DNA from: Thermococcus thioreducens
GTDB lineage: Archaea; Methanobacteriota_B; Thermococci; Thermococcales; Thermococcaceae
Direction of reading: 5' to 3'
Length of the DNA: 64,000 nt
NCBI RefSeq assembly: GCF_002214545.1
Contig: NZ_CP015105.1
Span: forward strand, 1,240,001-1,304,000
Below the pieces are notes generated by a model. That model had not been told where the DNA came from, did not search any database, and worked only from the letters and a program-made list of their open reading frames with translations. The position numbers and the translations under genes are program-made. Shown piece by piece: positions 52,009 to 60,577 of this stretch. Position 1 is the first letter of the stretch. Each line of letters begins with the position of its first letter.

Positions 52009-52305
52009 TCTATCACCTCCGACAGTTTTCCGTTTTGGAGTAATAATCCAGCCTTTAAAAAGTTTTCTCTCAAGTGGTAATTTATAATAAATATGAAAAA
52101 AAAGACTTCAACCACTGCAAAACGACTCCGCTTGACGAAAACAAGTTGAGTAAAAGAGATCATACCCACATCAAACTTCCGGCACATGGAAAGACATTTC
52201 CCTTGGGATAGACTTACTGTGAGGTCACAAAATCCTCTTGCCGGGAGTTAAGCCCCATAGAAAACTTAATCGGGAAGAACCATCTACTTCATCCTGGTGA
52301 GGGAT
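52009..52305. other. AT-rich divergent intergenic region
   Basis: It separates the secreted-protein operon (minus) from the GNAT gene (plus). A 60-codon minus frame in 52005-52187 exists but lacks a ribosome site and family features and is not called. AACTTAATCGGG near 52264 could belong to the promoter of the GNAT gene. Confidence 0.4.
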
Positions 52306-52914
52306 GTGCCCCTTAGGATTCTCCCCGCAAAGGGGACTAAAGAGGAAGCCGGACACTTCGCGAGGCTCATGGAGATGTCGGCTCCCCAGTACTTCCCGGC
52401 CCTACTGGGGCCAAGGTTCAGGGACGTTTTTGAGGCACTTTTTCTGGAAAAGGAAAACCTGTTCAGCCATGAGCATGTGGTTTTTGGGGTCTATGACGGG
52501 GAAATCGCAGGAATGCTCCTGGGCTACGACTGGAAAACCCGGGAGCGAGAGGAGAAAAGAACCGGCTGGCTTATGATAAGAATTCTCGGCTTCGACTTCT
52601 TAGAGAGGCTTCCAGGGTTCATAAGGGCTTCCCTTAGCTCAGGAAGGCTTGAAAAAGGCGATTACTACATCAGCAACGTCGCCGTTTACCCCGAATTCAG
52701 GGGCAGGAAGATAGGAAAAAGCCTGCTGCTCCACGCGGAGGAGAGGGCAAAAGACATGGCCGAAAGAATGGCCCTCGACGTGGAAAAGGACAACGAGATA
52801 GCGATAGCGGTCTACAAGAAGCTCGGCTACTCCCTTGAGAGGGAGCATTCCTTAGAGCTTGAGGGAAGGACTTACAGGTTCTACAGGATGGTGAAAGGGC
52901 TGAAGGGATTATGA
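52306..52914 (+). CDS. GNAT-family N-acetyltransferase
   Basis: A 202-residue enzyme starting at GTG 52306 behind GGTGAG. The acetyl-CoA site is in YISNVAVYPEFRGRKIGKSL, the R/Q-x-x-G-x-G/A motif A; the C-terminal motif B is EKDNEIAIAVYKKLGYSL. An inserted segment around ERLPGFIRASLSSGRLEKGD lies before motif A. Target (ribosomal protein, small amine) unknown. Single-gene unit. Confidence 0.85.
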   Translation: MPLRILPAKGTKEEAGHFARLMEMSAPQYFPALLGPRFRDVFEALFLEKENLFSHEHVVFGVYDGEIAGMLLGYDWKTREREEKRTGWLMIRILGFDFLERLPGFIRASLSSGRLEKGDYYISNVAVYPEFRGRKIGKSLLLHAEERAKDMAERMALDVEKDNEIAIAVYKKLGYSLEREHSLELEGRTYRFYRMVKGLKGL

Positions 52915-52921
52915 ATGCCTA

Positions 52922-53740
52922 TTACCCTTCCCTGTTTCTCAGGTATATGAACACGACCACCAGCACAGCTCCAAACAAGAGAATCACATAGGACTCCATC
53001 GAATCCCCATTGGGAGTGGACTGGCAGGCCGGCAGTCCCTCTTCTAAGGCTTTCGTGAAGTTGAGCTTCCTGAGAGTTTTCCCGTCGTAGTAGAACACCG
53101 CAACGTCTTTCCAGTCTAGGGGAACGAAGGGGTTTTGGGGTCTGGTGTACACTAAGACACCCGCCTCCAAAAACACTGCCTGCAGGGTCACGTTTTCCGG
53201 GAGGGGGATTGAAAGGTTGGCGGGAACTTCAATCGTGTAGGAAGTGCTCCCGTCCGAAACCTGGAGCAGCGACCCCGTGAAGTTTGCGGGATAGGAGGGG
53301 GACTTTATCGAGACGTTGCCGCAGGGGCACAGTTCATCCCTGATTTCTGCGGGGATTGTGACGTTTTCAATAATGCAGGGCTTGTCTGGATCTATTGCCC
53401 TGCCATCGCTTAGGTACCATAGGCCGTTATGGAATACGTAGAACAGCTCATAGGCCCCCGTGGTGTTCCCGAGGTAGTAGAGCCTTCCGTCTTTGAAGTA
53501 GAAGTAGTACTCCCCGACCATGCTTGGGGTGGGCACCCCCTGCATCCCCGGACCAAGGGCATCCCATGAAAGCATTATTATCGCGTCATCTTCCCCGGCT
53601 TTGATGAAGGAATAAAATGTGCAGTATTCTGTGGGGGCAAGAACTGGACTGGGACCGCAGAAAGATCCAATAGCATATGCTGGTGATGTAATAAAGAGCG
53701 ATAAAAAAAGAAAAAGCCCAACTCCCACTTTTTTATACAT
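52922..53740 (-). CDS. Secreted protein with C-terminal membrane anchor
   Basis: A 272-residue protein: signal peptide (VGVGLFLFLSLFITSPAYA), a beta-rich ectodomain with many N-linked sequons and cysteines (GSFCGPSP, ELCPCGNV), and a C-terminal helix YVILLFGAVLVVVFIYL with RNREG. ATG 53740 overlaps the end of the gene before it, so the two are expressed together. The ectodomain repeats hairpin-like FKDGRLYYLGN and FHNGLWYLSDG. Unrecognised; likely surface partner of the glycosidase-like protein. Confidence 0.65.
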   Translation of the reverse strand: MYKKVGVGLFLFLSLFITSPAYAIGSFCGPSPVLAPTEYCTFYSFIKAGEDDAIIMLSWDALGPGMQGVPTPSMVGEYYFYFKDGRLYYLGNTTGAYELFYVFHNGLWYLSDGRAIDPDKPCIIENVTIPAEIRDELCPCGNVSIKSPSYPANFTGSLLQVSDGSTSYTIEVPANLSIPLPENVTLQAVFLEAGVLVYTRPQNPFVPLDWKDVAVFYYDGKTLRKLNFTKALEEGLPACQSTPNGDSMESYVILLFGAVLVVVFIYLRNREG

Positions 53741-54650
53741 ACGGAACCCCCAAATTGCTTCTGCAGTAGGAATCAACATGTTTAACAACGTCAAAGGTTA
53801 CTCCAAAGTAGTATGCTCTCTGAGTGTATCTCTTCCCGAGAACATCCAGTTGAACTTTTATATAATCGCCCGCCAGTTTTGTGCAATTTAAAGTGTTGCT
53901 GCATGTTCTGCAGTTCCCTCCACTTCCGATAACACATTCGTCGGCTTCCATTTCAAGGTAAACATTCCATGCATGATGGCTTGACTTCAGACTTTCGAGC
54001 TTTCTTAGGTACTCTTTGAAGTCATTGTATCCCGAAATATTCGGTACACCCTTGGCTAAATAATAGTTTGGTTGCACAAAGATGTAGTCAAAGAACTCGT
54101 AAGCACCTGGGCAGTTATGACACCCTGAAGTATTGAGTGGGAAGATGTTTGTACCCTCAAGATACGGGGTGGATGCGCTTGGAATCCAGATGAACTTAAA
54201 TCCTGCGTCATGTATTTTTTGAGACATTGCCTTAATGAGTTCGTGAGAGATGCCTTTCTTTATGTTTAGTTGATCCTGTTTGAATATCCACGCATTCTCA
54301 AGACTCCAGTAGAATCCCTTTAGATTGGGATCTGAAGAACCTGTGAACACATAAATCCACCTTTCCCAGTAGGATCCTTCAAAGTTTCCGGTTATATTGC
54401 CGCGCGGAGTTTTTGAAGGCGTAAAAAAGGGTATTGTAACGTAGTATGGCATGTTCAAGTGATCACTCAAATACTCTGAGAGATTGTATGCATCAGTTTC
54501 AGCGTTCCCTGTATACTGGATATGAGCCGGTTGTCCGAGGATTACGGCATAGTCAAAACCAAGCCCCTTAAATTCCTCCAGGGTTCCAGTCATCCTCGAT
54601 TCATAATCCGAGCCATTCCATCTAACCCACCATAGTCCAAAGTTTGCCAT
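53733..54650 (-). CDS. DUF4855/TIM-barrel glycoside-hydrolase-like protein
   Basis: A 305-residue protein without signal peptide. NFGLWWVRWNGSDYESRM, FDYAVILGQPAHIQYTG, YVTIPFFTPSKTPRG, KGFYWSLENAWIFKQDQL, FKFIWIPSAS and WNVYLEMEADECVI follow the strand-by-strand pattern of a (beta/alpha)8 barrel like DUF4855, with candidate acids in LENA and LEMEADE. A Cys-rich C-terminal segment (GNCRTCSNTLNC) is unusual for a cytosolic protein. Carbohydrate hydrolysis is inferred from fold only. Confidence 0.55.
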   Translation of the reverse strand: MANFGLWWVRWNGSDYESRMTGTLEEFKGLGFDYAVILGQPAHIQYTGNAETDAYNLSEYLSDHLNMPYYVTIPFFTPSKTPRGNITGNFEGSYWERWIYVFTGSSDPNLKGFYWSLENAWIFKQDQLNIKKGISHELIKAMSQKIHDAGFKFIWIPSASTPYLEGTNIFPLNTSGCHNCPGAYEFFDYIFVQPNYYLAKGVPNISGYNDFKEYLRKLESLKSSHHAWNVYLEMEADECVIGSGGNCRTCSNTLNCTKLAGDYIKVQLDVLGKRYTQRAYYFGVTFDVVKHVDSYCRSNLGVPYV

Positions 54651-54784
54651 TGGAATCACCATTATTCAATACTTCTGATGATATAAAAGTATTTTTATAC
54701 AAAAACGCGACAAAAATTTAAATGAAGTTAGTTAGAACATGCGAGTAAAAACAGCTTACTCTGGTTTAAAATGGAAAAAGAGAT

Positions 54785-56872
54785 TCACCTCAGAATCCTC
54801 ATCGCGTTGAAGACCGCTATGAGGGCAACGCCGACGTCCGCAAAGACCGCCTCCCACATCGTCGCCTCTCCAAGGATTCCGAGGCCTATGAAGGACAGTT
54901 TGACCGCTAAGGCAAAGATTATGTTCTGCCATACTATCCTCTGCGTCTTTCTCGCTATCCTGATGCCCCTCGGCAGCTTGGACGGCTTGTCGTCCATTAT
55001 GACGACATCGGCAGTCTCTATCGCCGCATCGCTTCCGAGCGCGCCCATCGCAACGCCAACGTCCGCCCTGGCCAGGACGGGAGCATCGTTTATTCCGTCG
55101 CCCACGAAGACGACCTTTCCCTCTGCCTCTTTCTCAAGCTCCTCTATGACCCTCACCTTGTCCTCCGGCAACAGCTCCGCGTAGAAGCCGTCTAAGTTGA
55201 GATGCCTCGCTATCTCCCCGGCAACGTCTTTGTTGTCTCCCGTGACCATGACGACCTTCTTGATCCCGAGGCGCTTCAGCTCCTTCACAGCGAGCGGGGC
55301 GTCATCCTTTATCTCGTCCGAGATTATTATGTAGCCGGCGTACTTCCCGTTGATGACGACGTGGGCCACCGTCCCCTTAACCCTGCACGTGTCGTGCTCG
55401 ACCTTGAACCTGTGGAGAAGCCTGTCGTTTCCGACAAGGACCTCCGTCCCGTCAATCCTCGCCCTGACGCCGTGTCCGGCTATCTCCTCGTACTCGACTA
55501 TCTCCGCCTCGTTGATCTCCTCACCGTAAGCTTCACGTATAGCCTTGGCAATCGGGTGGTTCGAGTGGGCCTCCGCCAGGGCCGCGAATCTGATGATTTC
55601 CTCCTCGCTGAAGCCGTTCCTCGTCTCCACTCGGGTGACCTTGAAGACCCCCTTGGTCAGCGTCCCGGTCTTGTCAAAGGCCACTATGCTCGCTTCCTTG
55701 AGTGCATCGAGGTAGTTGGAGCCCTTGACGAGGATTCCCTCCCTCGCTGCCCTGCCTATGCCGCCGAAGTAGCCGAGCGGAATCGACAGAACAAGCGCAC
55801 ACGGGCACGAGATAACGAGTATCACCAGGGCCCTGTAGATCCACGGGGTGAACGGGTCTCCGGTGATAAGCGGAGGGACTATGGCTATAAGTGCAGCTAT
55901 GCCCACAACTGCAGGAGTGTAGTAGTGGGCGAAGCGCGTTATGAACTTCTCCGTCTTGGCCTTTCTCGCGCTCGCGTTCTCGACGAGCTCAAGGATGCGG
56001 GAAATGGTTGATTCCTTCAGCCCCTTGGTCACCTGCACTTTGAGGACGCCCGATAGGTTGACCATGCCGGATAGGATTTCCTCCCCTTCCTTCACCGTCC
56101 TGGGAACGCTCTCACCGGTTAAAGCGGAGGTGTCGACGGTCGACTCACCCTCGATGATAACTCCATCAACGGGAACCCTCTCACCGGGCTTGATGATGAT
56201 AACGTCCCCAACCTTCAGCTCCTCGGGCTTTACCCGGACTACGTCCCCGTCTCTAAGCAGGTTTGCATAATCTGCCTTGAGGGCAAGCAGGGCCTTTATG
56301 GAGCGCCTTGACCTGTCCACTGCCAGGTCCTGGAAGAACTCTCCCACGACGTAGAAGAGCATCACCGCAACTCCCTCTGGATACTCCCTGATGAGGAAAG
56401 CGCCTATAGTGGCTATCGCGATAAGGAAGTTCTCGTCAAAGACGTTGCCGTGGATGGAGTTGACGACTGCACTCCTAAGAACCCTCCAGCCGGAGATGAG
56501 GTAGCTGGCGAGGAAGATGCCGAAGACAAAAGCGTCGTCTATGCCGTAGTAGTAGCGCATTACTATGCCTATTGCAAACAGGGCCAGGGAAACTCCGATC
56601 TGGTACACCGTTTTTCTGAAGTCACCCCCACCGTGCTCATGGCCGTGTCCGTGGTCGTGTTCATGGCCGTGCTCGTCAGCTTCCATGACCTCAACGTCCG
56701 GCTCGACCTTCTTGATAATCTCTTTGGCCTTCTCAACGTCACCCTCTATGATGGCCTCCTTGGTGGTGAAGTTGACCAGCGCAAACTCAAAGCCCTCCTT
56801 CTTGAGGGCCTCCTCTATCTCGTATGCACAGCTAGCGCAGTCGAGTCCTTCAAGCTTGAGTTTGGTAGCCAT
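54785..56872 (-). CDS. Zn/Cd-type P1B ATPase
   Basis: A 695-residue pump with one N-terminal HMA domain (GLDCASCAYEIEEALKKEG) and a His-rich linker (HEHDHGHGHEH). The membrane site is SCPCALVLSIPLGYFGG, the phosphorylation loop [11 protein letters not shown] in SNHPIAKA, and [16 protein letters not shown] plus the P1B-2-like C-terminal helices and the ArsR repressor upstream favour divalent Zn/Cd/Pb export (ZntA/CadA type) over copper. It overlaps the regulator gene by one base. Confidence 0.9.
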   Translation of the reverse strand: MATKLKLEGLDCASCAYEIEEALKKEGFEFALVNFTTKEAIIEGDVEKAKEIIKKVEPDVEVMEADEHGHEHDHGHGHEHGGGDFRKTVYQIGVSLALFAIGIVMRYYYGIDDAFVFGIFLASYLISGWRVLRSAVVNSIHGNVFDENFLIAIATIGAFLIREYPEGVAVMLFYVVGEFFQDLAVDRSRRSIKALLALKADYANLLRDGDVVRVKPEELKVGDVIIIKPGERVPVDGVIIEGESTVDTSALTGESVPRTVKEGEEILSGMVNLSGVLKVQVTKGLKESTISRILELVENASARKAKTEKFITRFAHYYTPAVVGIAALIAIVPPLITGDPFTPWIYRALVILVISCPCALVLSIPLGYFGGIGRAAREGILVKGSNYLDALKEASIVAFDKTGTLTKGVFKVTRVETRNGFSEEEIIRFAALAEAHSNHPIAKAIREAYGEEINEAEIVEYEEIAGHGVRARIDGTEVLVGNDRLLHRFKVEHDTCRVKGTVAHVVINGKYAGYIIISDEIKDDAPLAVKELKRLGIKKVVMVTGDNKDVAGEIARHLNLDGFYAELLPEDKVRVIEELEKEAEGKVVFVGDGINDAPVLARADVGVAMGALGSDAAIETADVVIMDDKPSKLPRGIRIARKTQRIVWQNIIFALAVKLSFIGLGILGEATMWEAVFADVGVALIAVFNAMRILR

Positions 56873-57228
56873 CACTTCACCTCCGAAAGGTGCTCAATCG
56901 CTATCCTCAAAATCTCCCTGATGTGCTCGTCGTCGAGACGGTAGAACACGTTCTTGCCGTCCTTGCGGTAGGCGACTATCTTTCTGTCCTTGAGGATGCG
57001 GAGCTGGTGAGAAATCGCCGAAACTGAAAGTTTCGTTATCGCAGAGAGGTCACAGGTGCAGAGCTCCCCCGCTTCCATAAGCGCGAGCAGGATTTTGAGC
57101 CTCGTGGGGTTCCCGAGGGCGTCGAAAAAGTCCGCCGCTTCCAATACAGCCTCCTCCTCTGGAATTTTTGCCTGGGCTTCCAAGATTTTATCCAGGTGTT
57201 CCTCATACACCTTACACACTTCCGTCAT
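56872..57228 (-). CDS. ArsR/SmtB-family metal-responsive repressor
   Basis: A 118-residue winged-helix repressor: FDALGNPTRLKILLALMEA, GELCTCDLSAITKLSVSAIS with the metal-binding ELCTCD motif in helix alpha3, HQLRILKDRKIVAYRKDGK, and a C-terminal DDEHIREILRIAIEH that can form the alpha5 zinc site. CTCD with a DxH-type alpha5 resembles CadC/CzrA-like sensors for Cd, Pb or Zn. It heads the operon with the pump, so metal binding would release both genes. Confidence 0.92.
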   Translation of the reverse strand: MTEVCKVYEEHLDKILEAQAKIPEEEAVLEAADFFDALGNPTRLKILLALMEAGELCTCDLSAITKLSVSAISHQLRILKDRKIVAYRKDGKNVFYRLDDEHIREILRIAIEHLSEVK

Positions 57229-57242
57229 CATAAATCACCTCT

Positions 57243-57275
57243 ACATTTGAGCAATTGTGCAAATGTTTTATAAAC
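57243..57275 (-). promoter_or_regulatory. ArsR operator and TATA box
   Basis: On the plus strand ACATTTGAGCAA and TTGTGCAAATGT (57243-57266) are adjacent 12-base inverted arms with two mismatches. On the minus strand GTTTATAAAA (57275-57266) is the TATA box, so the operator covers the transcription start near 57245, just before the ATG at 57228. Confidence 0.65.
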
Positions 57276-57347
57276 TTTGTCATTTCGAAAGTGAATGAAA
57301 ACTAAAAAAGAAACTGAAAACACAAAACGATTCGCCGCTGACTGCTT

Positions 57348-58247
57348 TCATTCTGAGAGAAGATATACTCCCACAAGCATAACCATTCCGAAAATCGCTT
57401 TTATTCCCGTAAAGCTCTCCCCAAGAACCAAAAAGGCAGTAACGGCGCCCATCAAGGAAGACGTGGCAAATATTGCTCCTGTTTTCATGGCACCAATTTC
57501 CCTCAGGGCAAAAAGGAACAGCACAATGGAGAATCCAATGCTGAGCGAACCAACGGTTAAGAGATACGGAAGGCTTTCAAGGGGGATATCCAGGGGGATA
57601 CTAAACAATACGGCCAAAGACAGGAGAGCACTTCCGCCCAGTAACCCTTTTAGGGAAGTCACCAACAGCAGATCCCTCTTGAGGCTCAAGAGCTTGCTGA
57701 GATTGTTGTCTATAGCCCATGAAAGACTTGCCAGCACAACCAGGGCGTTGCCCAGAAGCCCTTCCGTGAGATGAACCCCCACAAGGGACTCCGTCGAGAC
57801 AACAACGGCTCCAACTAAGATAAAAAGAATACCGATGGCCCCTCTGCGTGATATCTTTTCTCCAAAAAGGAGGAGCGCAAGTATGACCGTAAACAGCGTC
57901 TCGGTATTGAGGAGCAGGGAGGCATTGACCGCCGTTGTCCTGTCCAGCCCAAACATGAATAACAGGGGTGCCAAAAAAGAGCCGAACAGTGCTATAACTC
58001 CCAGAAGCAGAAAGTCTTTACGGGAAAAGGAGTCCTGCGTCGCCACTTTGGATTTTAGCTGCTCCAGTATTCTGTCCTTAACGGGAGTATACCGAATGAC
58101 CATTAAAACCACTCCCGCGGTGAGGTATATGCTCCCCGCTACCACGAGCGGGTGGACGTTCTCCAGTGCTATTTTGTTTAGGGTCGAGCTAATCCCGAAC
58201 AAGAACGCGGCCAGGAGTGCCCCAATATACCCGTGGTGGTGTGTCAT
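57348..58247 (-). CDS. DMT-superfamily (EamA) transporter
   Basis: A 299-residue membrane protein with ten helices arranged as two EamA repeats; the first starts YIGALLAAFLFGISSTLNKI, the second GLLGNALVVLASLSWAIDNN. The C-terminus ends GIKAIFGMVMLVGVYLLSE. Members export or import metabolites such as amino acids or nucleosides; the substrate is not evident. A TATA-like GTTTATAAAC lies near 58269. GTG 58259 is an alternative start. An export role near metal genes is not supported by sequence. Confidence 0.85.
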   Translation of the reverse strand: MTHHHGYIGALLAAFLFGISSTLNKIALENVHPLVVAGSIYLTAGVVLMVIRYTPVKDRILEQLKSKVATQDSFSRKDFLLLGVIALFGSFLAPLLFMFGLDRTTAVNASLLLNTETLFTVILALLLFGEKISRRGAIGILFILVGAVVVSTESLVGVHLTEGLLGNALVVLASLSWAIDNNLSKLLSLKRDLLLVTSLKGLLGGSALLSLAVLFSIPLDIPLESLPYLLTVGSLSIGFSIVLFLFALREIGAMKTGAIFATSSLMGAVTAFLVLGESFTGIKAIFGMVMLVGVYLLSE

Positions 58248-58357
58248 GAGGTCTAACACCGCAACAAGGTTTATAAACGTTGTTCACACGAAAAAAAGGG
58301 GCGTAGCACCTGATCACACAAGATGCCCAAAATTAACATGGGATAAAATGAAAAAAG

Positions 58358-58573
58358 TCAGTGGTGGCAACCACCCATGCGGTGCCCTCTGTGGTGCCCG
58401 TGGCGGGAGCGATGGGAATGCCCCATACCCTCAGTTCCGGCGTATTTTTTGGGGTTTGCCTCGAACTCCGCCTTGCATCCCGGGGAGCAGAAGTAGTAGA
58501 CCTTCCCGCCGTACTCGACCTTAAGTCCGGTGTCCTCACTCACCTCCATTCCGCAGACGGGGTCAATCGGCAT
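58358..58573 (-). CDS. YHS/TRASH-like metal-binding protein with His-rich tail
   Basis: A 71-residue protein: DPVCGMEVSEDTG and YYFCSPGCKAEFEANPKKY form a YHS domain with its Cys ligands, followed by a His-rich tail (HSHRSRHGHHRGHRMGGCHH). YHS domains bind copper or other soft metals. It starts immediately after the HMA gene's stop, so they form a two-gene pair that could sequester and hand over copper. Confidence 0.88.
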   Translation of the reverse strand: MPIDPVCGMEVSEDTGLKVEYGGKVYYFCSPGCKAEFEANPKKYAGTEGMGHSHRSRHGHHRGHRMGGCHH

Positions 58574-58780
58574 TCAGGCCACCTCCACTTCGTAGCCGTA
58601 CCTTTCGATGGCCCTGACTATGTCCTCCAGGCGAACCTTTCCGGGGTCGAACTGGACAACGGCCTTCTTTTCCTCAAGGCTGACTTCGCCCCTTGCCCCA
58701 ACGCTCTCTATCGCCTTGGTTATTCTCATAACGCAGTGCTTGCAGCTCATGTTAGGTATCTTCAACACGACTTCGGTCAT
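58574..58780 (-). CDS. copZ: CopZ-like HMA-domain protein
   Basis: A 68-residue single HMA domain: VVLKIPNMSCKHCVMRITKA contains the metal-binding Met-x-Cys-x-x-Cys, and VVQFDPGKVRLEDIVRAIER completes the ferredoxin-like fold. Stand-alone HMA proteins carry Cu(I) to CopA-type pumps, or Zn/Cd to ZntA types. ATG 58780 follows GGTGATG. The shared metal motif is in its promoter. Confidence 0.9.
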   Translation of the reverse strand: MTEVVLKIPNMSCKHCVMRITKAIESVGARGEVSLEEKKAVVQFDPGKVRLEDIVRAIERYGYEVEVA

Positions 58781-58818
58781 TTGCATCACCGATAGAAGCT
58801 AAGGGGGAAAGCTTATGG

Positions 58819-58842
58819 GGCTTATCGTTGCCAGAATGGAAA
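58819..58842 (-). promoter_or_regulatory. Shared metal-gene promoter motif, HMA-YHS pair
   Basis: GGCTTA (58819-58824), 3 bases, then TTGCCAGAATGGAAA (58828-58842), the most symmetrical copy: arms TTGCCA and TGGAAA around GAA. It lies ~39-62 bases before the ATG. Confidence 0.55.
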
Positions 58843-58874
58843 CCGGAAGCCGAACGTATAAGCAAAAGTGAAAA

Positions 58875-59252
58875 TTAAAGGGAGTCTATGATTTCCTTCA
58901 CCTGCTCCTCCATGGGCCTCATCAGCTCGACAACCTTCTCTCCTGCAATCTTCCAGGCGACGCTCGGCAGGGTAACGCCGAGGTAGTTGCCCTCCTCAGT
59001 CCTGTAGCCGAAGCCGGTGCACGGGAGCAGGGCACCTATGTTGGGGTCTATCTTTACCAGCTCCTCAACAAGCTCGCTGTGGCAGATGAAGAGAAGGTGG
59101 TAGTCGGCTATTATCCCGCTTTCCGTCTCGGTTATAGCTACCGGAATGCGCTCACCGATGAGCAGAAAGCCCGCTTCCTCCAGCTTTTTCTTGAAGCGCT
59201 CCCAGAGGAAGTCGAGATCCTCGTCAAAACGCTTGACGTAGTAGAACTCCAT
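58875..59252 (-). CDS. DUF302-domain protein
   Basis: A 125-residue cytosolic protein: YYVKRFDEDLDFLWERFKKK, LFICHSELVEELVKIDPNIG and LLPCTGFGYRTEEGNYLGVT follow the DUF302 pattern, with the Cys of LLPC matching LPC of the 49292 protein. It lacks the Met-rich N-terminus of that one. Ends 94 bases before the HMA promoter region. DUF302 function is unknown; the pair with the CoA-binding protein upstream may be an operon (gap 15 bases). Confidence 0.8.
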   Translation of the reverse strand: MEFYYVKRFDEDLDFLWERFKKKLEEAGFLLIGERIPVAITETESGIIADYHLLFICHSELVEELVKIDPNIGALLPCTGFGYRTEEGNYLGVTLPSVAWKIAGEKVVELMRPMEEQVKEIIDSL

Positions 59253-59267
59253 GCCAGCCACCTCCTT

Positions 59268-59639
59268 TCAGCCCGAAGTTTCTACCATTATGCATTTCCA
59301 AAAGCTGTACTCCACACCTTTCTCATCGAGAAACCTGGCTATCTCATCGCTCTCCGCCCCCGGCTGGAACCAGAGCCTCTTGAAACCCGCTTCAACGGCT
59401 TCCTTTGCGACCTGAAGCCCAACGTGGGGCGGAACGACGAAGACTATAACGTCAACGTCCTTCGGAAGTTCCCGAACGCTCCTGTAGCACCTGAGGCCTT
59501 CAATCTCGTCATACTTGGGATTAACCAGAAGAACCTCAAAGCCCTTTTCAAGTAGATCCCTGAGTATTACGTTGCCGTACTTGTCCGGGTTCGGGCTTGC
59601 CCCAACGAGGGCTATCCTCCTGAAGCCATCCACATCCAT
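59268..59639 (-). CDS. CoA-binding (YccU-like) protein
   Basis: A 123-residue Rossmann protein: RIALVGASPNPDKYGNVILR at the start, VLLVNPKYDEIEGLRCYRSV and VDVIVFVVPPHVGLQVAKEA. These are the succinyl-CoA-synthetase-like CoA-binding fold of the COG1832 family. No catalytic residues are recognised. ATG 59639 follows AGGTGTGG. Upstream, CATTTTTGGC appears on the coding strand near 59695, weakly like the shared metal motif. Confidence 0.85.
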   Translation of the reverse strand: MDVDGFRRIALVGASPNPDKYGNVILRDLLEKGFEVLLVNPKYDEIEGLRCYRSVRELPKDVDVIVFVVPPHVGLQVAKEAVEAGFKRLWFQPGAESDEIARFLDEKGVEYSFWKCIMVETSG

Positions 59640-59703
59640 CTTCCACACCTAAGCTGAAATCAATTTCACCCTTTTTATTCATTGCGGGCCAAAAATGAAT
59701 AAC

Positions 59704-60561
59704 TCAGGCCGCGCTCTCCGCGGCCTTTTTCTCGCGGTTCAGTGCCGGCCCCTTGCCGTAGGCCCTCAGCACGAGGTAGAGGGCAACTATAAGGTATCCG
59801 AACTGAACTATCACCCTCCCCCACTCCATGCTCACGGAGTATCCGAAGAGCACAGCGAAGATTGAACCGATGGCTCCCTTGTGGTGCCAGATGCTATCGC
59901 TCGGAATCCCAAGGTCGTAGGCTTGGGTAGCAAACACACCCAGGGAGTAGCCCTCCTCCTCAGCCCACTCGATAAGCTCGTGAGTGCCGTAGCCCGCAAG
60001 ACCGGCCGCCACGAACACAAGCAGTATTGAGCTGAAGTAGAAGAACCTCCTAAGGTCTATGCGCATGCCAACCCCGTATATCAGGTAGGCCAGCACGAGT
60101 GCCCCCGCCAATCCGGCGCCGAGGCCGATGAGTGTTCCGGTCAGGTCCCGGGTCATGAATGGCGTGAGGAAGAGAACCGTCTCAAGCCCCTCCCTGAAGA
60201 CAACGATGAACGTGAATCCTATTAGGGCCAGGGGGGCTATTGACTTGCTCACCTTGCTCTCTATTTCCGCCCTTATGTCCTTTCCCTTGGTCGCCATCCA
60301 GTATATCATGCTGGTGAGAACTATCACGGCGAGGTACGAAGCAATCCCCTCGAAGAGCTCCTTCTCGGCCAGGCCCCCGTAGAACTTCAGTATACCTATC
60401 CCAAGGAGCAGGCTAAAGCCAACTGAAAGAGCAGTCCCTATCCACACGTCCTTTATCTGGTTCGCCCTGTTGGTTCTTCTCAGGTAGGCTATTATTATCG
60501 CCACTATTATGGCCGCCTCAAGGGCCTCTCTGAAGGTTATGAGGAAGGCACCAACGCTCAT
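59704..60561 (-). CDS. FTR1-family iron permease
   Basis: A 285-residue membrane protein with seven helices. The two Arg-Glu-x-x-Glu iron motifs are in TFREALEAAIIVAII (helix 1) and FREGLETVLFL (helix 4). FTR1/EfeU proteins import ferric or ferrous iron; no ferroxidase gene is adjacent. The upstream region has an inverted repeat TTTTAGGTCAATCTAAAA fitting a DtxR-type iron repressor, so expression should rise under iron limitation. Confidence 0.92.
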   Translation of the reverse strand: MSVGAFLITFREALEAAIIVAIIIAYLRRTNRANQIKDVWIGTALSVGFSLLLGIGILKFYGGLAEKELFEGIASYLAVIVLTSMIYWMATKGKDIRAEIESKVSKSIAPLALIGFTFIVVFREGLETVLFLTPFMTRDLTGTLIGLGAGLAGALVLAYLIYGVGMRIDLRRFFYFSSILLVFVAAGLAGYGTHELIEWAEEEGYSLGVFATQAYDLGIPSDSIWHHKGAIGSIFAVLFGYSVSMEWGRVIVQFGYLIVALYLVLRAYGKGPALNREKKAAESAA

Positions 60562-60577
60562 GGGTTCACCTCCAATT

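Noticed and set aside
52005-52187. 60-codon minus-strand ORF upstream of the secreted protein
   Set aside because: AT-rich, no ribosome site, no family features, and it lies in the promoter region.
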